This document shows, in pieces, positions 10,601 to 20,454 of a stretch of DNA of 64,000 bases. Origin of the DNA: Candidatus Marithrix sp. GTDB taxonomy: Bacteria; Pseudomonadota; Gammaproteobacteria; Beggiatoales; Beggiatoaceae. The stretch is from positions 372,001 through 436,000 of the forward strand of contig JADGDS010000002.1 of the NCBI GenBank assembly GCA_016744775.1, written 5' to 3'. Within the stretch, counting starts at the first letter, position 1, and each line of letters opens with the position of its first letter. A program made the position numbers and the translations under genes. The notes beneath the pieces are model-generated. The model had not been told where the DNA came from, ran no database searches, and was given only the letters and a program-made list of their open reading frames with translations.

Positions 10601-12321
10601 AAGAAGATGGAACAACAAGACGTGAACAAGTTCTATATCCAGCACCTGCATCACTTGAAGATATAACTGATGATAAAGTTGTGAAAATTCTTACTAAGAA
10701 TGATCAAGATGGTGGTTCTTATAAAGAAGATGGTGTAATTAAGTTTGAGGTGGATAGTAAGACTTATGAAGGTACATTGGATTATTATGTAGAAGCAGGA
10801 GCTTCATCAAGAGCGGCTGGAATCACAGTTACTAATAATTCAGGTTATTTCTTAATTACCTATACTGATGGTACCAAGCAAAAACTATTTAAAGTTCCGG
10901 GTTCTGACACTGATCCTGTTATAACACCTCCTGCTCAGCAACAACCAGACGGCAGTACAACAATTCCTGTTGAGCCTACTCTTACGCCAATAGATGGTCC
11001 AGTTACCAATACTGGAATATTGGAAAATATTTCTTTATCAGAAAATGCTGTTATAGATGGTGGTATTTTACAAGGTAAAATTGTCGGATCAGCTAATGGA
11101 TTTGCTAAGTTAGATAATTTAGAAATTGTCGCCAATACTTTCGTAAGTAATGTATCTCTTGGTAAGGGTGTTACCCTTGGTTCAGGTGTGACTCTTAAAG
11201 ATGTTCTATTAATGGGTGCATCTCTATCTAATGTTACATTAGAAGGTACTATTAGAACAGCTAGTTCTGGAACCACTATTAAAGATGTTTTATTAGGAGC
11301 CAATGCCAAACTAATTGGTGGTAAGCTAGCTGGTAGCATCAAAGGTGATAGCACAGCACCAGCATTATTAGAATATCTAACAATTGAAGCAAATAGTCAA
11401 TTAAGTTATGTTATAATTTCTGACGGTGTAGATTTTGCCCCAGAAGCTAGTTTAGGTAAAGGTGTTAAATTTAGCAAAGCTGAAAATATACCTTTTAATA
11501 TTGACTTAACAGGAACTTTACCAAATTTTGCAAATACTATAGCAGTAGATTTATCTGTTAATATAATTGTAGATGGTAAAGGCTTGTTAGTGAATATTAA
11601 TAATCTACCTGCATTTGCAGACAATGGCTTTAAAATAGATCAAAGCGATAAAAGTGGAATCTTACAACTTACAGTTGAAGGCTTAACTTTCGCAGTCACT
11701 CCAATTAAAGTAAAACGTGTAGATTCTAATACCCGCGCTGCTGATCAATCATTACGATTAGGATTTGGTAATTCAGTCTATTTTAAAACTGATGACGGTA
11801 TCGAAGTTGAATCTCATCCAGCGGTACAAGACTTAGCAACGCTAGAAGCTCTATTAGCTGCAATTGAAATACCAAAAATCGAAATAACCAAAGAAGGTAA
11901 TATTAAAGTACCTGTTACCGACAAACTTTGGTTTAGCGGCAGAGCTGCATTAGCAAGTGAAGCGGCTGAAGCTGAAGTTGGCTTCACATTTAAAGGCGAT
12001 CTAGTAGTATTAGTCTTTGAAGATAAAGACGGGCAAAAACGTCAACAAGTGCTATACCCAGCACCAGCGTCAAATGCCACCGTAATTCAATTAGCTAAAG
12101 ATGCATCATTAACCGAAGAAGGAATTTTATCCTTTAAATTTGGTGAAACTGCTTATAAAGGTAAATTGGATTACTCAGTAGAAAATGGAGAAGCAACAGA
12201 AAATTCTGGAATCACTGAAATTGCTGATAGCAATGGAGATGGCTTACCAGACTTTTTGATGACTTATCCTCAAGGTGACAAGCAAAAACTATTTGCTTTA
12301 CCTCCTGCTGAAGAAAAGTAG
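7609..12321 (+). CDS. Giant secreted protein: fibronectin-like repeats, beta-solenoid, paired C-terminal domains
   Basis: 1570 aa. The signal peptide covers about residues 1-32 (WLLFALIFLSQVPVYAAA). Three repeats of about 110 aa follow to about residue 370, each with a core like GKAYYVVLADGATAP and ending near YDIYVVAED; they resemble fibronectin-III/Ig-like modules. About 375-830 is a beta-solenoid rich in T, G, N, V and I (for example TLTNVTIAANAELTNVIIGD). A basic patch near 850-890 leads to a domain with YPAPAS, a second short solenoid, and a second YPAPAS domain to the end. The C-terminal 370 aa are paralogous to the fragment at 1-1193, so the gene looks built by internal and whole-gene duplication. 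A weak GAGAG sits 5' of the ATG. It is probably an adhesin or sheath component. Confidence 0.82.
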   Translation: MKPNQFKITAPPIFRWLLFALIFLSQVPVYAAAPTFTATYPKIDPADTKHNSLELKVQTNETGKAYYVVLADGATAPSDVQVKAGQDDQGNAVDADKKGVLTLTADTEASSYVIGLTANTAYDIYVVAEDSAANLNNSFVGDVTTAAAPTDVTPPVFDDLGNPITAGETTIEFTVKTDEAGTAHYVVLDDNATVPTDAQIKNGQDDTSTDVDANKKRDLTLTANTGSIASITGLIANTAYDIYVIAEDAEGNVATGKIDVLTLADTTAPEFATDYPKVESITETSADLKVQSNEAGKAYYVNLAAGAAAPTDVKTDGVEVTFTADTEVSDTISSLTAGTTYDLYIMIEDDAGNVTTTAASYPLNFTTTAGPDGTGDITGDYDNAGKTITAGTDSITGTTTITGGTLSGTFDFTTSGLDVTLNNVVLAASASINGGRLEGTITGDATNPATLTNVTIAANAELTNVIIGDGVTFEPGVILENVQFTGANISLSDVTLKGTITIVQTSITVFTNVEFGIGFTALSGGTLSGIIRTATGFSGSASLTGLILLDVTEFTTVDISITDVTFQGSFTTTSTTVVFTNVIFGLNFTAFSGGTLSGTIATATGFSGSASLTGLTLLNVASFTIVNVFVTNVTLQGTFTTTSTVTLTNVTLGANVVVTGTGVSLAGTIQPITPTTVVNLTNLNIAANSIVLKGVNLDSSVTQGAGVQTITQTLTIITGTITGTQTNVSIPAGATITGGTLAGAIIGNALNPPTLNVTSISAGAILSNVILGANVATLPLNITLGVGVQFTSLSILPVGFNLTSILPVFIPPPIIGVTLPPIISLNISIIVGGPTLFSAITPVSTVSVFGSGARIRLRKGRLKVNLQPKPNKRPAMCGFRPSRAGSGGGRRRSLRASTGNEYGFGNALYLTADGVEILNQPSVQNLESLKAKLVDEMGYSNFTVKDNGNISVEKDGKTINFRPSITSNEVDASTPLGFKDNKSFEDGLVTFIFDDVDEEDGTTRREQVLYPAPASLEDITDDKVVKILTKNDQDGGSYKEDGVIKFEVDSKTYEGTLDYYVEAGASSRAAGITVTNNSGYFLITYTDGTKQKLFKVPGSDTDPVITPPAQQQPDGSTTIPVEPTLTPIDGPVTNTGILENISLSENAVIDGGILQGKIVGSANGFAKLDNLEIVANTFVSNVSLGKGVTLGSGVTLKDVLLMGASLSNVTLEGTIRTASSGTTIKDVLLGANAKLIGGKLAGSIKGDSTAPALLEYLTIEANSQLSYVIISDGVDFAPEASLGKGVKFSKAENIPFNIDLTGTLPNFANTIAVDLSVNIIVDGKGLLVNINNLPAFADNGFKIDQSDKSGILQLTVEGLTFAVTPIKVKRVDSNTRAADQSLRLGFGNSVYFKTDDGIEVESHPAVQDLATLEALLAAIEIPKIEITKEGNIKVPVTDKLWFSGRAALASEAAEAEVGFTFKGDLVVLVFEDKDGQKRQQVLYPAPASNATVIQLAKDASLTEEGILSFKFGETAYKGKLDYSVENGEATENSGITEIADSNGDGLPDFLMTYPQGDKQKLFALPPAEEK
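9163..9480 (+). repeat. 207-bp direct repeat within the beta-solenoid
   Basis: About 100 bp beginning at 9163 recur at 9370 with few changes, an offset of 207 bp (69 codons). Both copies encode a segment like TGFSGSASLTGL. This is a recent in-frame duplication of solenoid coils. Confidence 0.75.
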
Positions 12322-12333
12322 TTGATTAATTAA

Positions 12334-12358
12334 AATAAGCGGCGCAATGCCGCTTATT
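12334..12358 (+). terminator. Hairpin after the giant surface gene
   Basis: AATAAGCGGC (12334-12343) pairs perfectly with GCCGCTTATT (12349-12358) around a 5-nt loop, 12 nt after the stop codon. The T run is poor, so it may be a weak terminator or an RNA-stabilising hairpin. Confidence 0.55.
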
Positions 12359-12408
12359 CATTCCTTCCATAAATTCAATCTCAAAATCCACTTCAGATTT
12401 CTCAACCG

Positions 12409-12951
12409 TTACTTTGGCGGCTCCGATACTTCCACAATAACTTTATTATTTGCCATCGATGGTCTATAATACATCTTAACAGTTTGAGTATAAGGATAGA
12501 TCATCCGTGCAATAGTTTGGGCACGTATCTTTGCCATTTGAGGAAATGGTACATTCTTTTCAGATAGTGCTACACCAAAAAATATTTTTGCAGAATAAGA
12601 AGGATTCACATCCAAATTATCTAATAATTTTTCTAGTTTTACAGTTTCTGTTTTATCTAGTTCAATTTCAACCGGCTGAAATTGTAGAACTAAATGTTTT
12701 TTAGAATCATTTCCCTTTTTTATTTGAGAATCAACACTAAAAGAATTGTTTTTAATTGAATTATGAGCTACAACTTCAATCGTTTGAATTCTTGGAGTCT
12801 TATGGTTTACTTTCGCCTGCTGATTAACAACAGGTATTTTTGTTTCTATAGTTTTATTTAGCTCTAATTGATTGATACCCCAAATTAATAAGGCTACATT
12901 AAATACTATTAAAGTAAATAAAACGAATATTTTAATTATTGCTTTAAACAT
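12409..12951 (-). CDS. Single-pass membrane-anchored hypothetical protein
   Basis: 180 aa. Residues about 5-28 (IKIFVLFTLIVFNVALLIWG) form one transmembrane segment or uncleaved signal anchor. A low-complexity lysine-rich linker follows, then a C-terminal domain of about 80 aa (residues about 95-180) with a predicted beta-alpha-beta pattern (KIFFGVALSEKNVP, then IRAQTIARMIYPY). I do not recognise the family. The C-terminal pattern faintly recalls OmpA-like or secretin-accessory domains, which is speculation. The topology suggests a periplasmic domain. It converges on the 7609-12321 surface gene with about 90 bp between them. Confidence 0.6.
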   Translation of the reverse strand: MFKAIIKIFVLFTLIVFNVALLIWGINQLELNKTIETKIPVVNQQAKVNHKTPRIQTIEVVAHNSIKNNSFSVDSQIKKGNDSKKHLVLQFQPVEIELDKTETVKLEKLLDNLDVNPSYSAKIFFGVALSEKNVPFPQMAKIRAQTIARMIYPYTQTVKMYYRPSMANNKVIVEVSEPPK

Positions 12952-13143
12952 AATAACAAATCTTTCATGATTTTATGAAAATAGTGATTTTCAATTTTGC
13001 TACCATTGAAAATAGTCTATCTGAACATTAATACGAAAGACAACTACAATCGCATCACCTTTTTGATCCCCTTAATAAAGGAACGCTGAATTATCAGCGT
13101 ATTATTATTATTATTATTTAATTTTGGTATAAGGATTTAATTT

Positions 13144-13467
13144 ATGTCTTTTATTGTTACTGACAACTGTATTCTTTGTAAATATACTGACTGCGTGGAA
13201 GTTTGTCCAGTAGATTGTTTTCATGAAGGGCCAAATTTTTTAGTAATTGACCCTGATGAATGTATTGATTGCACACTATGCGTACCTGAATGTGCCGCCA
13301 ACGCTATTTATTCAGAAGACGATTTACCAGAGGATCAACAACATTTTATCAAACTTAACACTGACTTATCACAACAATGGCCAGTGATTACTGAACTTAA
13401 AGAACCTTTAAATGATGCAGAACAATGGGATGGCAAATTAAATAAGTTACAGTATTTAGAATATTAA
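13144..13467 (+). CDS. fdxA: Seven-iron ferredoxin FdxA
   Basis: 107 aa cytoplasmic electron carrier with [3Fe-4S] and [4Fe-4S] clusters. Cysteines lie at 9, 12, 17, 21 and 25 (with Pro22) and at 40, 43, 46 and 50 ([13 protein letters not shown]), the usual layout of the Azotobacter FdI/FdxA family. Length is normal. An AAGGA Shine-Dalgarno precedes the ATG by about 8 nt, downstream of an ATT-repeat tract and a short hairpin (13083-13100). Its 3' end overlaps that of the convergent pgi gene by 4 bp, so the two could interfere transcriptionally. Confidence 0.95.
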   Translation: MSFIVTDNCILCKYTDCVEVCPVDCFHEGPNFLVIDPDECIDCTLCVPECAANAIYSEDDLPEDQQHFIKLNTDLSQQWPVITELKEPLNDAEQWDGKLNKLQYLEY

Positions 13468-15122
13468 TTTTTACTTATATATTTCAATAAGCCTAGCGTC
13501 GATGAATCGACTCCAAGATTAATGTTTGTATCCATTGGACTGCTGAGAGCTGGTAATAGCATATTTGCTACCTGTTTACCTAATTCAACCCCCCACTGGT
13601 CAAAGGGGTTTATATTCCAGCATACACTTTCTACAAAAACTTTATGCTCATATAGAGCAATAAGTTTTCCTAATATTGAAGGTGTGAGTTTTTGGTAAAC
13701 CAAGCTATTACTAGGTTGATCACCCGGAAAAACCCTATGTGGGATTTGGTTGATCAACTGCTCTAAATGTTTATCCTCCTGTTTTAATTTATGAGCCTCA
13801 AGTTGTGTTTCATTAGCAGTTCTACCCATCATTAAGGCATGAGCTTGTGCTAAGGCATTAGATAATACTGCATCTTGATGTCCATTTAAATCATTTTGAC
13901 TATCAATTGCAATTATAAAATCTGCTGGTATTAGTTGAGTACCTTGATGTAGAAGTTGATAAAAAGCATGTTGGCCATTATTACCCGCCGATCCCCAAAT
14001 AATTGGACAAGTTGAATAATCAATATTTCTTCCTTCACGAGTTACTCGTTTACCCAAACTTTCCATGGCTAATTGTTGTAAATAAGCTGGAAATAGCTCC
14101 AAACTATAGTCATATGGCAATACTGCTTGGGTTTTAATACCAAAAAAACTACTATACCATACTTCTAACAAAGCGAATAGAGTAGGCAAATTATTTGCCA
14201 AGTCGGTATTTTTAAAGTGTTGATCTAATTTATGTGCGCCATCCAATAGTTCTTCAAACTTATCCATACCTATCATAACTGCAATAGGCAAACCAATAGC
14301 TGACCATAAGGAATAACGCCCACCAACCCAATCCCAAAATTCAAACATATTGATTGGATTAATGCCAAATTCTATCACTTTTTGCTTGGCTGTACTAATG
14401 GCAACGAAATGTTTAGCTACCGCTTGTTCATTGCCTAAATGTTTGACTAACCAAGATCTAGCACTATGTGCATTGAGTAATGTTTCTTGAGTGGTAAAAG
14501 TTTTTGATGCAATTATAAATAAAGTGGTTTCTGGATCCAGTGTTGCTAAAGTATTACTTAGATGAGTTGCATCTACATTAGAGACAAAATAAGCCTTTAA
14601 ACGAGGATGATGATAGGCAGTCAAAGCCTTAGTTACCATAGCTGGACCCAAATCTGAGCCACCTATGCCTATATTAACAATAGATTCAATCGGTTTACCT
14701 GTATAACCACGCCATTCTGCATTTCTTACTTGTTCAGTAAACTGTTGCATTTTTACCAAAACCTTATTAATCTCAGGCATAACATCTTTGCCATCTACTT
14801 TAATAGGTGTATTACTTCGATTACGAAGCGCGGTATGTAAAGCGGCGCGTTGTTCGGTATTATTAACTTTTTCTCCTGAAAATAGACGATTAATCGATTC
14901 TTCTAATTGAACTTTGTTTGCTAGTTCTAGTAATAAATTTACTGTTTCATCAGTAATGTAATTTTTTGAGTAATCTAATAAAAATCCTTCTGCTTCAATA
15001 GAGAACTTATCAAAGCGTTTAGGGTCAAGGGCGAATAAATCACGTAAGTGTTGTTGCGCAATATATTGTTGATGAGTTTTTAATTTTGCCCAAATTGGTG
15101 TGTGACTAATTAGAGTGTTCAT
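13464..15122 (-). CDS. pgi: Glucose-6-phosphate isomerase
   Basis: 552 aa, the usual length for the enzyme, which interconverts glucose-6-phosphate and fructose-6-phosphate in the cytoplasm. Family signatures are visible: the sugar-phosphate-binding loop [27 protein letters not shown], and the C-terminal signature region with [12 protein letters not shown]. It is the last gene of a three-gene operon with malQ (17-bp overlap) and a GH57 gene. The operon suggests that glucose-phosphate from alpha-glucan breakdown is fed into glycolysis or gluconeogenesis. Confidence 0.96.
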   Translation of the reverse strand: MNTLISHTPIWAKLKTHQQYIAQQHLRDLFALDPKRFDKFSIEAEGFLLDYSKNYITDETVNLLLELANKVQLEESINRLFSGEKVNNTEQRAALHTALRNRSNTPIKVDGKDVMPEINKVLVKMQQFTEQVRNAEWRGYTGKPIESIVNIGIGGSDLGPAMVTKALTAYHHPRLKAYFVSNVDATHLSNTLATLDPETTLFIIASKTFTTQETLLNAHSARSWLVKHLGNEQAVAKHFVAISTAKQKVIEFGINPINMFEFWDWVGGRYSLWSAIGLPIAVMIGMDKFEELLDGAHKLDQHFKNTDLANNLPTLFALLEVWYSSFFGIKTQAVLPYDYSLELFPAYLQQLAMESLGKRVTREGRNIDYSTCPIIWGSAGNNGQHAFYQLLHQGTQLIPADFIIAIDSQNDLNGHQDAVLSNALAQAHALMMGRTANETQLEAHKLKQEDKHLEQLINQIPHRVFPGDQPSNSLVYQKLTPSILGKLIALYEHKVFVESVCWNINPFDQWGVELGKQVANMLLPALSSPMDTNINLGVDSSTLGLLKYISKN

Positions 15123-16413
15123 ATGAAAGATCTCGTAATTTATTATTTATTTCTGGTGATAATTGTGACCAATTAAAACGCCAACTCCAGTTACCTGTAG
15201 CCACGCCCGGGGTATTCATACGATGATTAGCGTCTAGTGATAATATGTCTTGCATTGGAATAATTGCCCAATTTGCTTTTGATGTAAAAGCTGCTTCAAT
15301 TAAAGCCCAAGGCATTTGATCAGGATTAGTATTTAAGTATTCACAAATATACTGTTGATTCTGTTGTTCTTGAAACCAGCCTAAAGTGGTATTGTTATCA
15401 TGCGTGCCTGTATAAACTACGCAGTTTTCAATATGATTATGTGGTAAATAAGGATTATCTGGATTGCCATCAAAAGCAAATTGTAGAATTTTCATTCCGG
15501 GCAAGCCAAATTGATCACGTAAAGCTTTGACTTTATCAGTTATAATTCCTAAATCTTCTGCTACTAGTGGTAAATTAATATTGCTTTGTTCTAAACTTTT
15601 AAATAAAGCTTCTCCGGGTGCTTTTACCCATTCACCTTCTATAGCGGTTTTGCAAGAGGCTGGTATTGTCCAACAAGCTTCAAAACCACGAAAATGGTCA
15701 ATTCGTGCGACATCAAATAGCATGGACGCTGTTTTTAAACGTTGTTTCCACCAACTAAAATCATTGCTTTGCATATATTCCCAATCATATAGTGGATTAC
15801 CCCAACGTTGCCCAGTAGCAGAAAAGTAATCGGGAGGAACTCCAGCAACAACAGTAGCTTGCCCTTGTGCATCTAGTAAAAAATTTTCGCGATTTGCCCA
15901 AACATCAACACTATCTTGAGCTACAAAAATTGGAATATCACCAAATATTAAGATACCGCGTTGATTAGCATATTGTTTTAGTTGTTGCCATTCAGTAAAT
16001 AATAGAAATTGTTCTAAACGATGTTGTTGAATTTGTTCTGCTAAATCTTGTCGTGCTTTGTTTAATGCTTGTTGTTGACGATCACGTAAAGCAGGTTGCC
16101 ATTGCCACCAGCCAGTTTGCAATTTTTTATGTAAAGCGGCAAACAGTGCATAATCTTCTAACCAATATTGTTGTGTTTCTATAAATTGCTTAAAAGCAAC
16201 TTTATCCACTTTGCCTGTATAATTAATTAAGGCTGGATTAGCGGCATGTACTGATTGACAATTATAAGGTGATAGATCATGGTGCGGTGGTCCTAATGGC
16301 AGTATTTGCCAAATAGACATACCACTATCTGCTAGAAAATCTATAAAACGATAGGCATCTTTAATTTCAGGTAAAGATGTAGGATGTAATAAAATACCGG
16401 CTTGACGTTTCAT
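15106..16413 (-). CDS. malQ: 4-alpha-glucanotransferase (GH77, MalQ family)
   Basis: 435 aa. It begins with the family hallmark RQAGILLHPTSLP and contains GDIPIFVAQDSVDVWAN, AGVPPDYFSATGQRWGNPLY, the region FDVARIDHFRGFEACW with the presumed nucleophile Asp, and TGTHDNNTTLGWF. The enzyme transfers 1,4-alpha-glucan chains during glycogen or maltodextrin metabolism. It is somewhat shorter than the usual GH77 length of about 490-520 aa. The start is supported by an AGGAAG Shine-Dalgarno and an ATGA overlap with the upstream GH57 gene. Its 3' end overlaps pgi by 17 bp. Confidence 0.94.
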   Translation of the reverse strand: MKRQAGILLHPTSLPEIKDAYRFIDFLADSGMSIWQILPLGPPHHDLSPYNCQSVHAANPALINYTGKVDKVAFKQFIETQQYWLEDYALFAALHKKLQTGWWQWQPALRDRQQQALNKARQDLAEQIQQHRLEQFLLFTEWQQLKQYANQRGILIFGDIPIFVAQDSVDVWANRENFLLDAQGQATVVAGVPPDYFSATGQRWGNPLYDWEYMQSNDFSWWKQRLKTASMLFDVARIDHFRGFEACWTIPASCKTAIEGEWVKAPGEALFKSLEQSNINLPLVAEDLGIITDKVKALRDQFGLPGMKILQFAFDGNPDNPYLPHNHIENCVVYTGTHDNNTTLGWFQEQQNQQYICEYLNTNPDQMPWALIEAAFTSKANWAIIPMQDILSLDANHRMNTPGVATGNWSWRFNWSQLSPEINNKLRDLSYEHSN

Positions 16414-18071
16414 TCAGAATCTTCCTGTCCCTTGCGCATTGTACCACCAGCGGCTGGATCGCCACCACCATGAGTAAATTCTTGATGTAAATAATCAGGA
16501 GGCGATTCACCTAGAAGTTGATATAAATGTATTAAATGCGAACGGTATAATTTATCAAAACTTTCTACAGTAGCTGTAGCATTATAATCTCCAAACCACC
16601 AACACCAATCAGAGCCTTCACAAATAGCTAATTGACGAGATGCTGCTGCTTGTTGTTCAGGTTCTAAACAAGGATTAACTCGATCAAACACATGTTTTGC
16701 ATCTATTAACATTTGCCAGCCGCGATTTTTATCTTTGCTTCCTATCCATGTAGTAAAGTTACCATAAACCCAACTTCCAGCAACAAAAGAAGGCAAGGCA
16801 ATTCGTTCATTATCTAAACATTCTGAAAATGTTGTAAGTTCTAAATCAGGATGTTCAGATAGTTGTTTATATAAAGCACTGAGAAAATAATAAGCATTCT
16901 TAGGATAATGTTCCCACGCATTTTCACCATCAAGAATAATAGAAACTACTTCTGCATCTGTTTTAGCAATATTTTCTAAATTTTGTACAAAGTTATTAAC
17001 AGCGTCGTCACCATGCCATTTGGCAAATTCAAAACCAATATCATCTGATAATTTGTCATCTCTAAAAAAACAAGCCACAGAATTATTTATTAATGAATAA
17101 GGGCGATGTATTGATTGATCGTTTTTTTGTATTTCATTCAAACTATTACGTAACACAGTTTCACCAGTAGCTAACCAGCGAATATTAAATTCATCCATTA
17201 ATCGTATAGTTGCATTGCTGATACTGCCTTCAGAAGGCCAACAACCATGTGGTTTAAAGCCAAAATACTTTTCAAAAACCCTAATACCTTCACGTATATG
17301 CCAACGTATTCGATCTTTACCATCTGGATAGCAACTAATACCTGATAGATCAATATCTGGTAAAGCTTCACGAGCAGAAAACATATTTAACATTAACGGC
17401 ATAATAGGATGAGCATAAGGTGTAAAAGATAATTCTACTTTGCCTGCCTCAGCTAAAGCTTTATAACGAGGTATAATTCCACTCAATAATTCACCTATTA
17501 TTTCTAATAATAATAGTCGATCAGCATCAGTAAAAGCCTCAGCTTTTTCTATTAAAGCTTGAACCCTCGGGTCATTAAGACGTACAGTTTCACCTAACCA
17601 TCCTAAGTGATACCACATCAATAAGTCAATAAAATATTGATCATCTATATAGTCTATTAATTTAGGTGTTGTGGTGATACAATGTGCTAATTGTGCTAGC
17701 TCTTTAAAAGGCGCAAAACGTTCAATAACATATTCTTTATTAACGCGCAGGCATTGTTCAATTAGAATTAATCGTCTGTTGGTGAAATCATTCTGATTTA
17801 ATGCCGCTAATAAAGGATCGCGGATTGGAGTAGCATCTTGTAAAAATGCTTTAATTTGTTGAACATAATCATCCAACTGCTCCAATAAAGTGGGTGTAAA
17901 ATTAACAACCGCACGGGCTTCAGGTAACGCCTCTAAGTGCGCAGCCATATCAACATAGTCTTTCATACCATGTAGATAAGTCCAAGGCAATTGATATTGT
18001 TGAGTACCACCATCGTAGTAAATAGGCTGGTGCATATGCCAACATAGCACAACTTTTAGTTTTTTCTGCAT
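16410..18071 (-). CDS. Glycoside hydrolase family 57 protein (alpha-glucan active)
   Basis: 553 aa. The N-terminus KVVLCWHMHQPIYYD carries the GH57 region-1 HxHQP motif. The region GCWPSEGSISNATIRLMDEF is typical of the catalytic (beta/alpha)7 barrel, and DGENAWEHYP carries a catalytic-region aspartate. Downstream, DWCWWFGDYN is characteristic of the longer GH57 alpha-amylase/amylopullulanase-like group. It is first in the operon with malQ and pgi, which supports intracellular glycogen or maltodextrin breakdown. No signal peptide is seen, so it is probably cytoplasmic. Exact specificity cannot be told from sequence. Confidence 0.9.
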   Translation of the reverse strand: MQKKLKVVLCWHMHQPIYYDGGTQQYQLPWTYLHGMKDYVDMAAHLEALPEARAVVNFTPTLLEQLDDYVQQIKAFLQDATPIRDPLLAALNQNDFTNRRLILIEQCLRVNKEYVIERFAPFKELAQLAHCITTTPKLIDYIDDQYFIDLLMWYHLGWLGETVRLNDPRVQALIEKAEAFTDADRLLLLEIIGELLSGIIPRYKALAEAGKVELSFTPYAHPIMPLMLNMFSAREALPDIDLSGISCYPDGKDRIRWHIREGIRVFEKYFGFKPHGCWPSEGSISNATIRLMDEFNIRWLATGETVLRNSLNEIQKNDQSIHRPYSLINNSVACFFRDDKLSDDIGFEFAKWHGDDAVNNFVQNLENIAKTDAEVVSIILDGENAWEHYPKNAYYFLSALYKQLSEHPDLELTTFSECLDNERIALPSFVAGSWVYGNFTTWIGSKDKNRGWQMLIDAKHVFDRVNPCLEPEQQAAASRQLAICEGSDWCWWFGDYNATATVESFDKLYRSHLIHLYQLLGESPPDYLHQEFTHGGGDPAAGGTMRKGQEDSE

Positions 18072-18153
18072 TTTATTATTTATGTATTGAGTTATTATTT
18101 TTTTACCACAATCTCATTGAGATTTACATATACTTGCTTTAATATTATCATAA

Positions 18154-18600
18154 ATGTATAACATACTCGTGTTAAACGGGCCAAATTTGAATTTGTTGGG
18201 TGAACGTGAACCAAGTCACTATGGTCAAATTGGCTTAGATGCAATTAATCAACAATTAATTGCACAAGCGGCTGATCATAATTTAATCACCTTTCAAAGC
18301 AATGCCGAATATAAATTATTAGAACAAATACATGCGGCACGTCATAACAATATAAATTTTATTATTATCAATCCCGCAGCTTTTACGCATACAAGTATTG
18401 CCTTACGCGATGCCTTACTGGCAATCAAGATTCCATTTATTGAGGTACATTTATCGAATGTACATGCTCGTGAAGCTTTCCGGCATCATTCTTATTTTTC
18501 AGATATTGCCGTTGGCGTTATTAGTGGGCTTGGAGCACAAGGATATACTTTAGCTTTAGAAGCTGCATTATCTATTTTATCGAATTCAAGGAATATTTAG
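18154..18600 (+). CDS. aroQ: 3-dehydroquinate dehydratase, type II
   Basis: 148 aa, a normal length. It catalyses dehydroquinate to dehydroshikimate in the shikimate pathway. The signature [18 protein letters not shown] is followed by the catalytic tyrosine in SHYG. The central [16 protein letters not shown] and [16 protein letters not shown] match active-site segments. It is first of the aroQ-accB-accC group. Its TAG stop overlaps the GTG start of accB by one base. It starts 82 bp from the divergent GH57 gene, so that gap must hold both promoters. Confidence 0.97.
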   Translation: MYNILVLNGPNLNLLGEREPSHYGQIGLDAINQQLIAQAADHNLITFQSNAEYKLLEQIHAARHNNINFIIINPAAFTHTSIALRDALLAIKIPFIEVHLSNVHAREAFRHHSYFSDIAVGVISGLGAQGYTLALEAALSILSNSRNI

Positions 18601-19031
18601 TGGACATAAATCATATTAAACAACTTATAGAATTAATTGAAGATTCAGAAATATCTGAAATAGAAATTCATGAAGGTGAAGAATCAGTACGTATTAGTCG
18701 TTATTCAAATGTTGTTGCACCTGTTGCACCTGCACCTGTTGCAGCTCCAGTTCAAGAAGTAAGCATTTCAGTACCAGCTAAGTCAAATGAATTAACTGGG
18801 CATATTATTAAGTCTCCAATGGTAGGTACTTTCTATGAAGCCGCTTCTCCTACCAGTAAGCCTTTTGTTAAGGAAGGGCAAACTGTTAAGGAAGGTGAGA
18901 CTTTATGTATTATTGAAGCTATGAAAATACTTAATCAAATCACTGCGGATAAAGCCGGTGTTGTTACTAAAATCTTAGTAGATAACGGTGCCCCTGTAGA
19001 ATATGATGAAAATTTATTTGTGATTGAATAG
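18600..19031 (+). CDS. accB: Biotin carboxyl carrier protein of acetyl-CoA carboxylase
   Basis: 143 aa, starting at GTG inside TAGTG. The N-terminal region ([22 protein letters not shown]) is typical of AccB, followed by a Pro/Ala/Val hinge at about 36-60. The biotinyl domain has [20 protein letters not shown] and the biotinylation site EAMKILN, where the lysine is modified; most homologues have EAMKMMN. It carries carboxybiotin between AccC and AccAD for malonyl-CoA synthesis. It is followed at once by accC. Confidence 0.97.
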   Translation: MDINHIKQLIELIEDSEISEIEIHEGEESVRISRYSNVVAPVAPAPVAAPVQEVSISVPAKSNELTGHIIKSPMVGTFYEAASPTSKPFVKEGQTVKEGETLCIIEAMKILNQITADKAGVVTKILVDNGAPVEYDENLFVIE

Positions 19032-19041
19032 GATTAAACGC

Positions 19042-20385
19042 ATGTTATCTAAAGTCGTTATCGCAAATCGCGGTGAAATTGCTTTAAGAATTTTAAGAGC
19101 TTGTAGGGAAATGGGGATTCAAACAGTTGCTGTACATTCAGTCGCTGATCGTGATCTTAAACATGTACGATTGGCAGATGAATCTGTTTGTATTGGTCCA
19201 AATCCATCTGCTGAAAGTTATTTAAATATTCCTGCTGTTATTAGTGCCGCTGAAGTTACAGATGCGGTTGCTATTCATCCCGGTTATGGTTTTTTATCAG
19301 AAAATGCTGATTTTGCTGAACAAGTTGAAAGAAGTGGATTTATTTTTATTGGTCCAAAATCTCAAACCATTCGTTTAATGGGTGATAAGGTATCGGCAAT
19401 TGCCGCTATGAAAAAAGCTGGTGTGCCTTGTGTTCCGGGATCAGATGGAGTTCTTGGTGATGATGGTAATGTTAATGTTAAATTAGCACGTGAAATTGGT
19501 TATCCAGTTATTATTAAAGCTTCTGGTGGTGGCGGTGGGCGTGGTATGCGAGTAGTGCGTAGTGAGGCTGCATTACTTAATGCTATAACTTTAACTAAAA
19601 GTGAAGCCGCTGCTGCATTTAGTAATGATCAAGTTTATATGGAAAAATATCTGGAAAATCCACGCCATATAGAATTTCAGGTATTAGCAGATAAGCATGG
19701 TAATGCAATTCATTTAGGTGAACGCGATTGTTCAATGCAGCGTCGTCATCAAAAAGTTATAGAAGAAGCTCCAGCTCCCGGTTTAAGTGAAGAAGTACGT
19801 AATAAAATTGGTGAACGCTGCGCCCAAGCTTGTCGAAATATTGGTTATCATGGAGCTGGTACTTTTGAATTTTTGTATGAAAATGATGAATTTTATTTCA
19901 TTGAAATGAATACTCGTCTTCAGGTTGAACATACCGTGACTGAAGCGATTACAGGAATTGATATTGTAGCCGAACAATTACGTATTGCTGATAATGAAGT
20001 CTTATCTTATAAACAAGAAGACATTCAATTAAAGGGTCATGCAATGGAATGTCGCCTAAATGCTGAAGACCCTGATAATTTTATGCCATCACCGGGTTTA
20101 ATTGAACGTTATCATGCTGCTGGTGGACCGGGTGTACGTTTAGATACCCATATTTATAGTGGGTATAAAGTACCGCCTTATTATGATTCTATGATTGGAA
20201 AATTAATAACACATAGTAACACTCGTGATTCTGCGATGGCAAGAATGAGAATTGCTTTAAGTGAAATAATTATTGATGGGATTAAAACTAATATACCATT
20301 ACACCAAAGATTATTAAATGATTCAGGATTTCAGGCTGGTGGAATTAATATTCATTATTTAGAGAATAAGTTGGGGATGAATTAG
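19042..20385 (+). CDS. accC: Biotin carboxylase subunit of acetyl-CoA carboxylase
   Basis: 447 aa from the ATG at 19042, preceded by AGGATT. An in-frame TTG at 19024 would add six residues overlapping accB and is less likely. Signatures include [32 protein letters not shown], the glycine-rich ATP loop [28 protein letters not shown] and [10 protein letters not shown]. It makes carboxybiotin on AccB using ATP and bicarbonate. The prmA gene that often follows accC in gammaproteobacteria is absent; a palindromic repeat and a convergent kinase gene follow instead. Confidence 0.97.
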   Translation: MLSKVVIANRGEIALRILRACREMGIQTVAVHSVADRDLKHVRLADESVCIGPNPSAESYLNIPAVISAAEVTDAVAIHPGYGFLSENADFAEQVERSGFIFIGPKSQTIRLMGDKVSAIAAMKKAGVPCVPGSDGVLGDDGNVNVKLAREIGYPVIIKASGGGGGRGMRVVRSEAALLNAITLTKSEAAAAFSNDQVYMEKYLENPRHIEFQVLADKHGNAIHLGERDCSMQRRHQKVIEEAPAPGLSEEVRNKIGERCAQACRNIGYHGAGTFEFLYENDEFYFIEMNTRLQVEHTVTEAITGIDIVAEQLRIADNEVLSYKQEDIQLKGHAMECRLNAEDPDNFMPSPGLIERYHAAGGPGVRLDTHIYSGYKVPPYYDSMIGKLITHSNTRDSAMARMRIALSEIIIDGIKTNIPLHQRLLNDSGFQAGGINIHYLENKLGMN

Positions 20386-20442
20386 CCCCTAAATCCCCTA
20401 AAGGGGACTTTTTACCCCCCCTTTAGGGGGCTGGGGGGCTTC
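20384..20442. repeat. CCCCTAAAGGGG-type palindromic dispersed repeat
   Basis: A C-rich/G-rich inverted repeat with cores CCCCTAAAGGGG and CCCCTTTAGGGGG, ending GGCTGGGGGGCTT. It begins within the accC stop codon and fills most of the gap between convergent genes. A second, better-conserved copy lies at 59151-59223, also between convergent genes, so it is a dispersed element that may act as a two-way terminator. Confidence 0.75.
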
Positions 20443-20454
20443 AACTGCCTAAAA

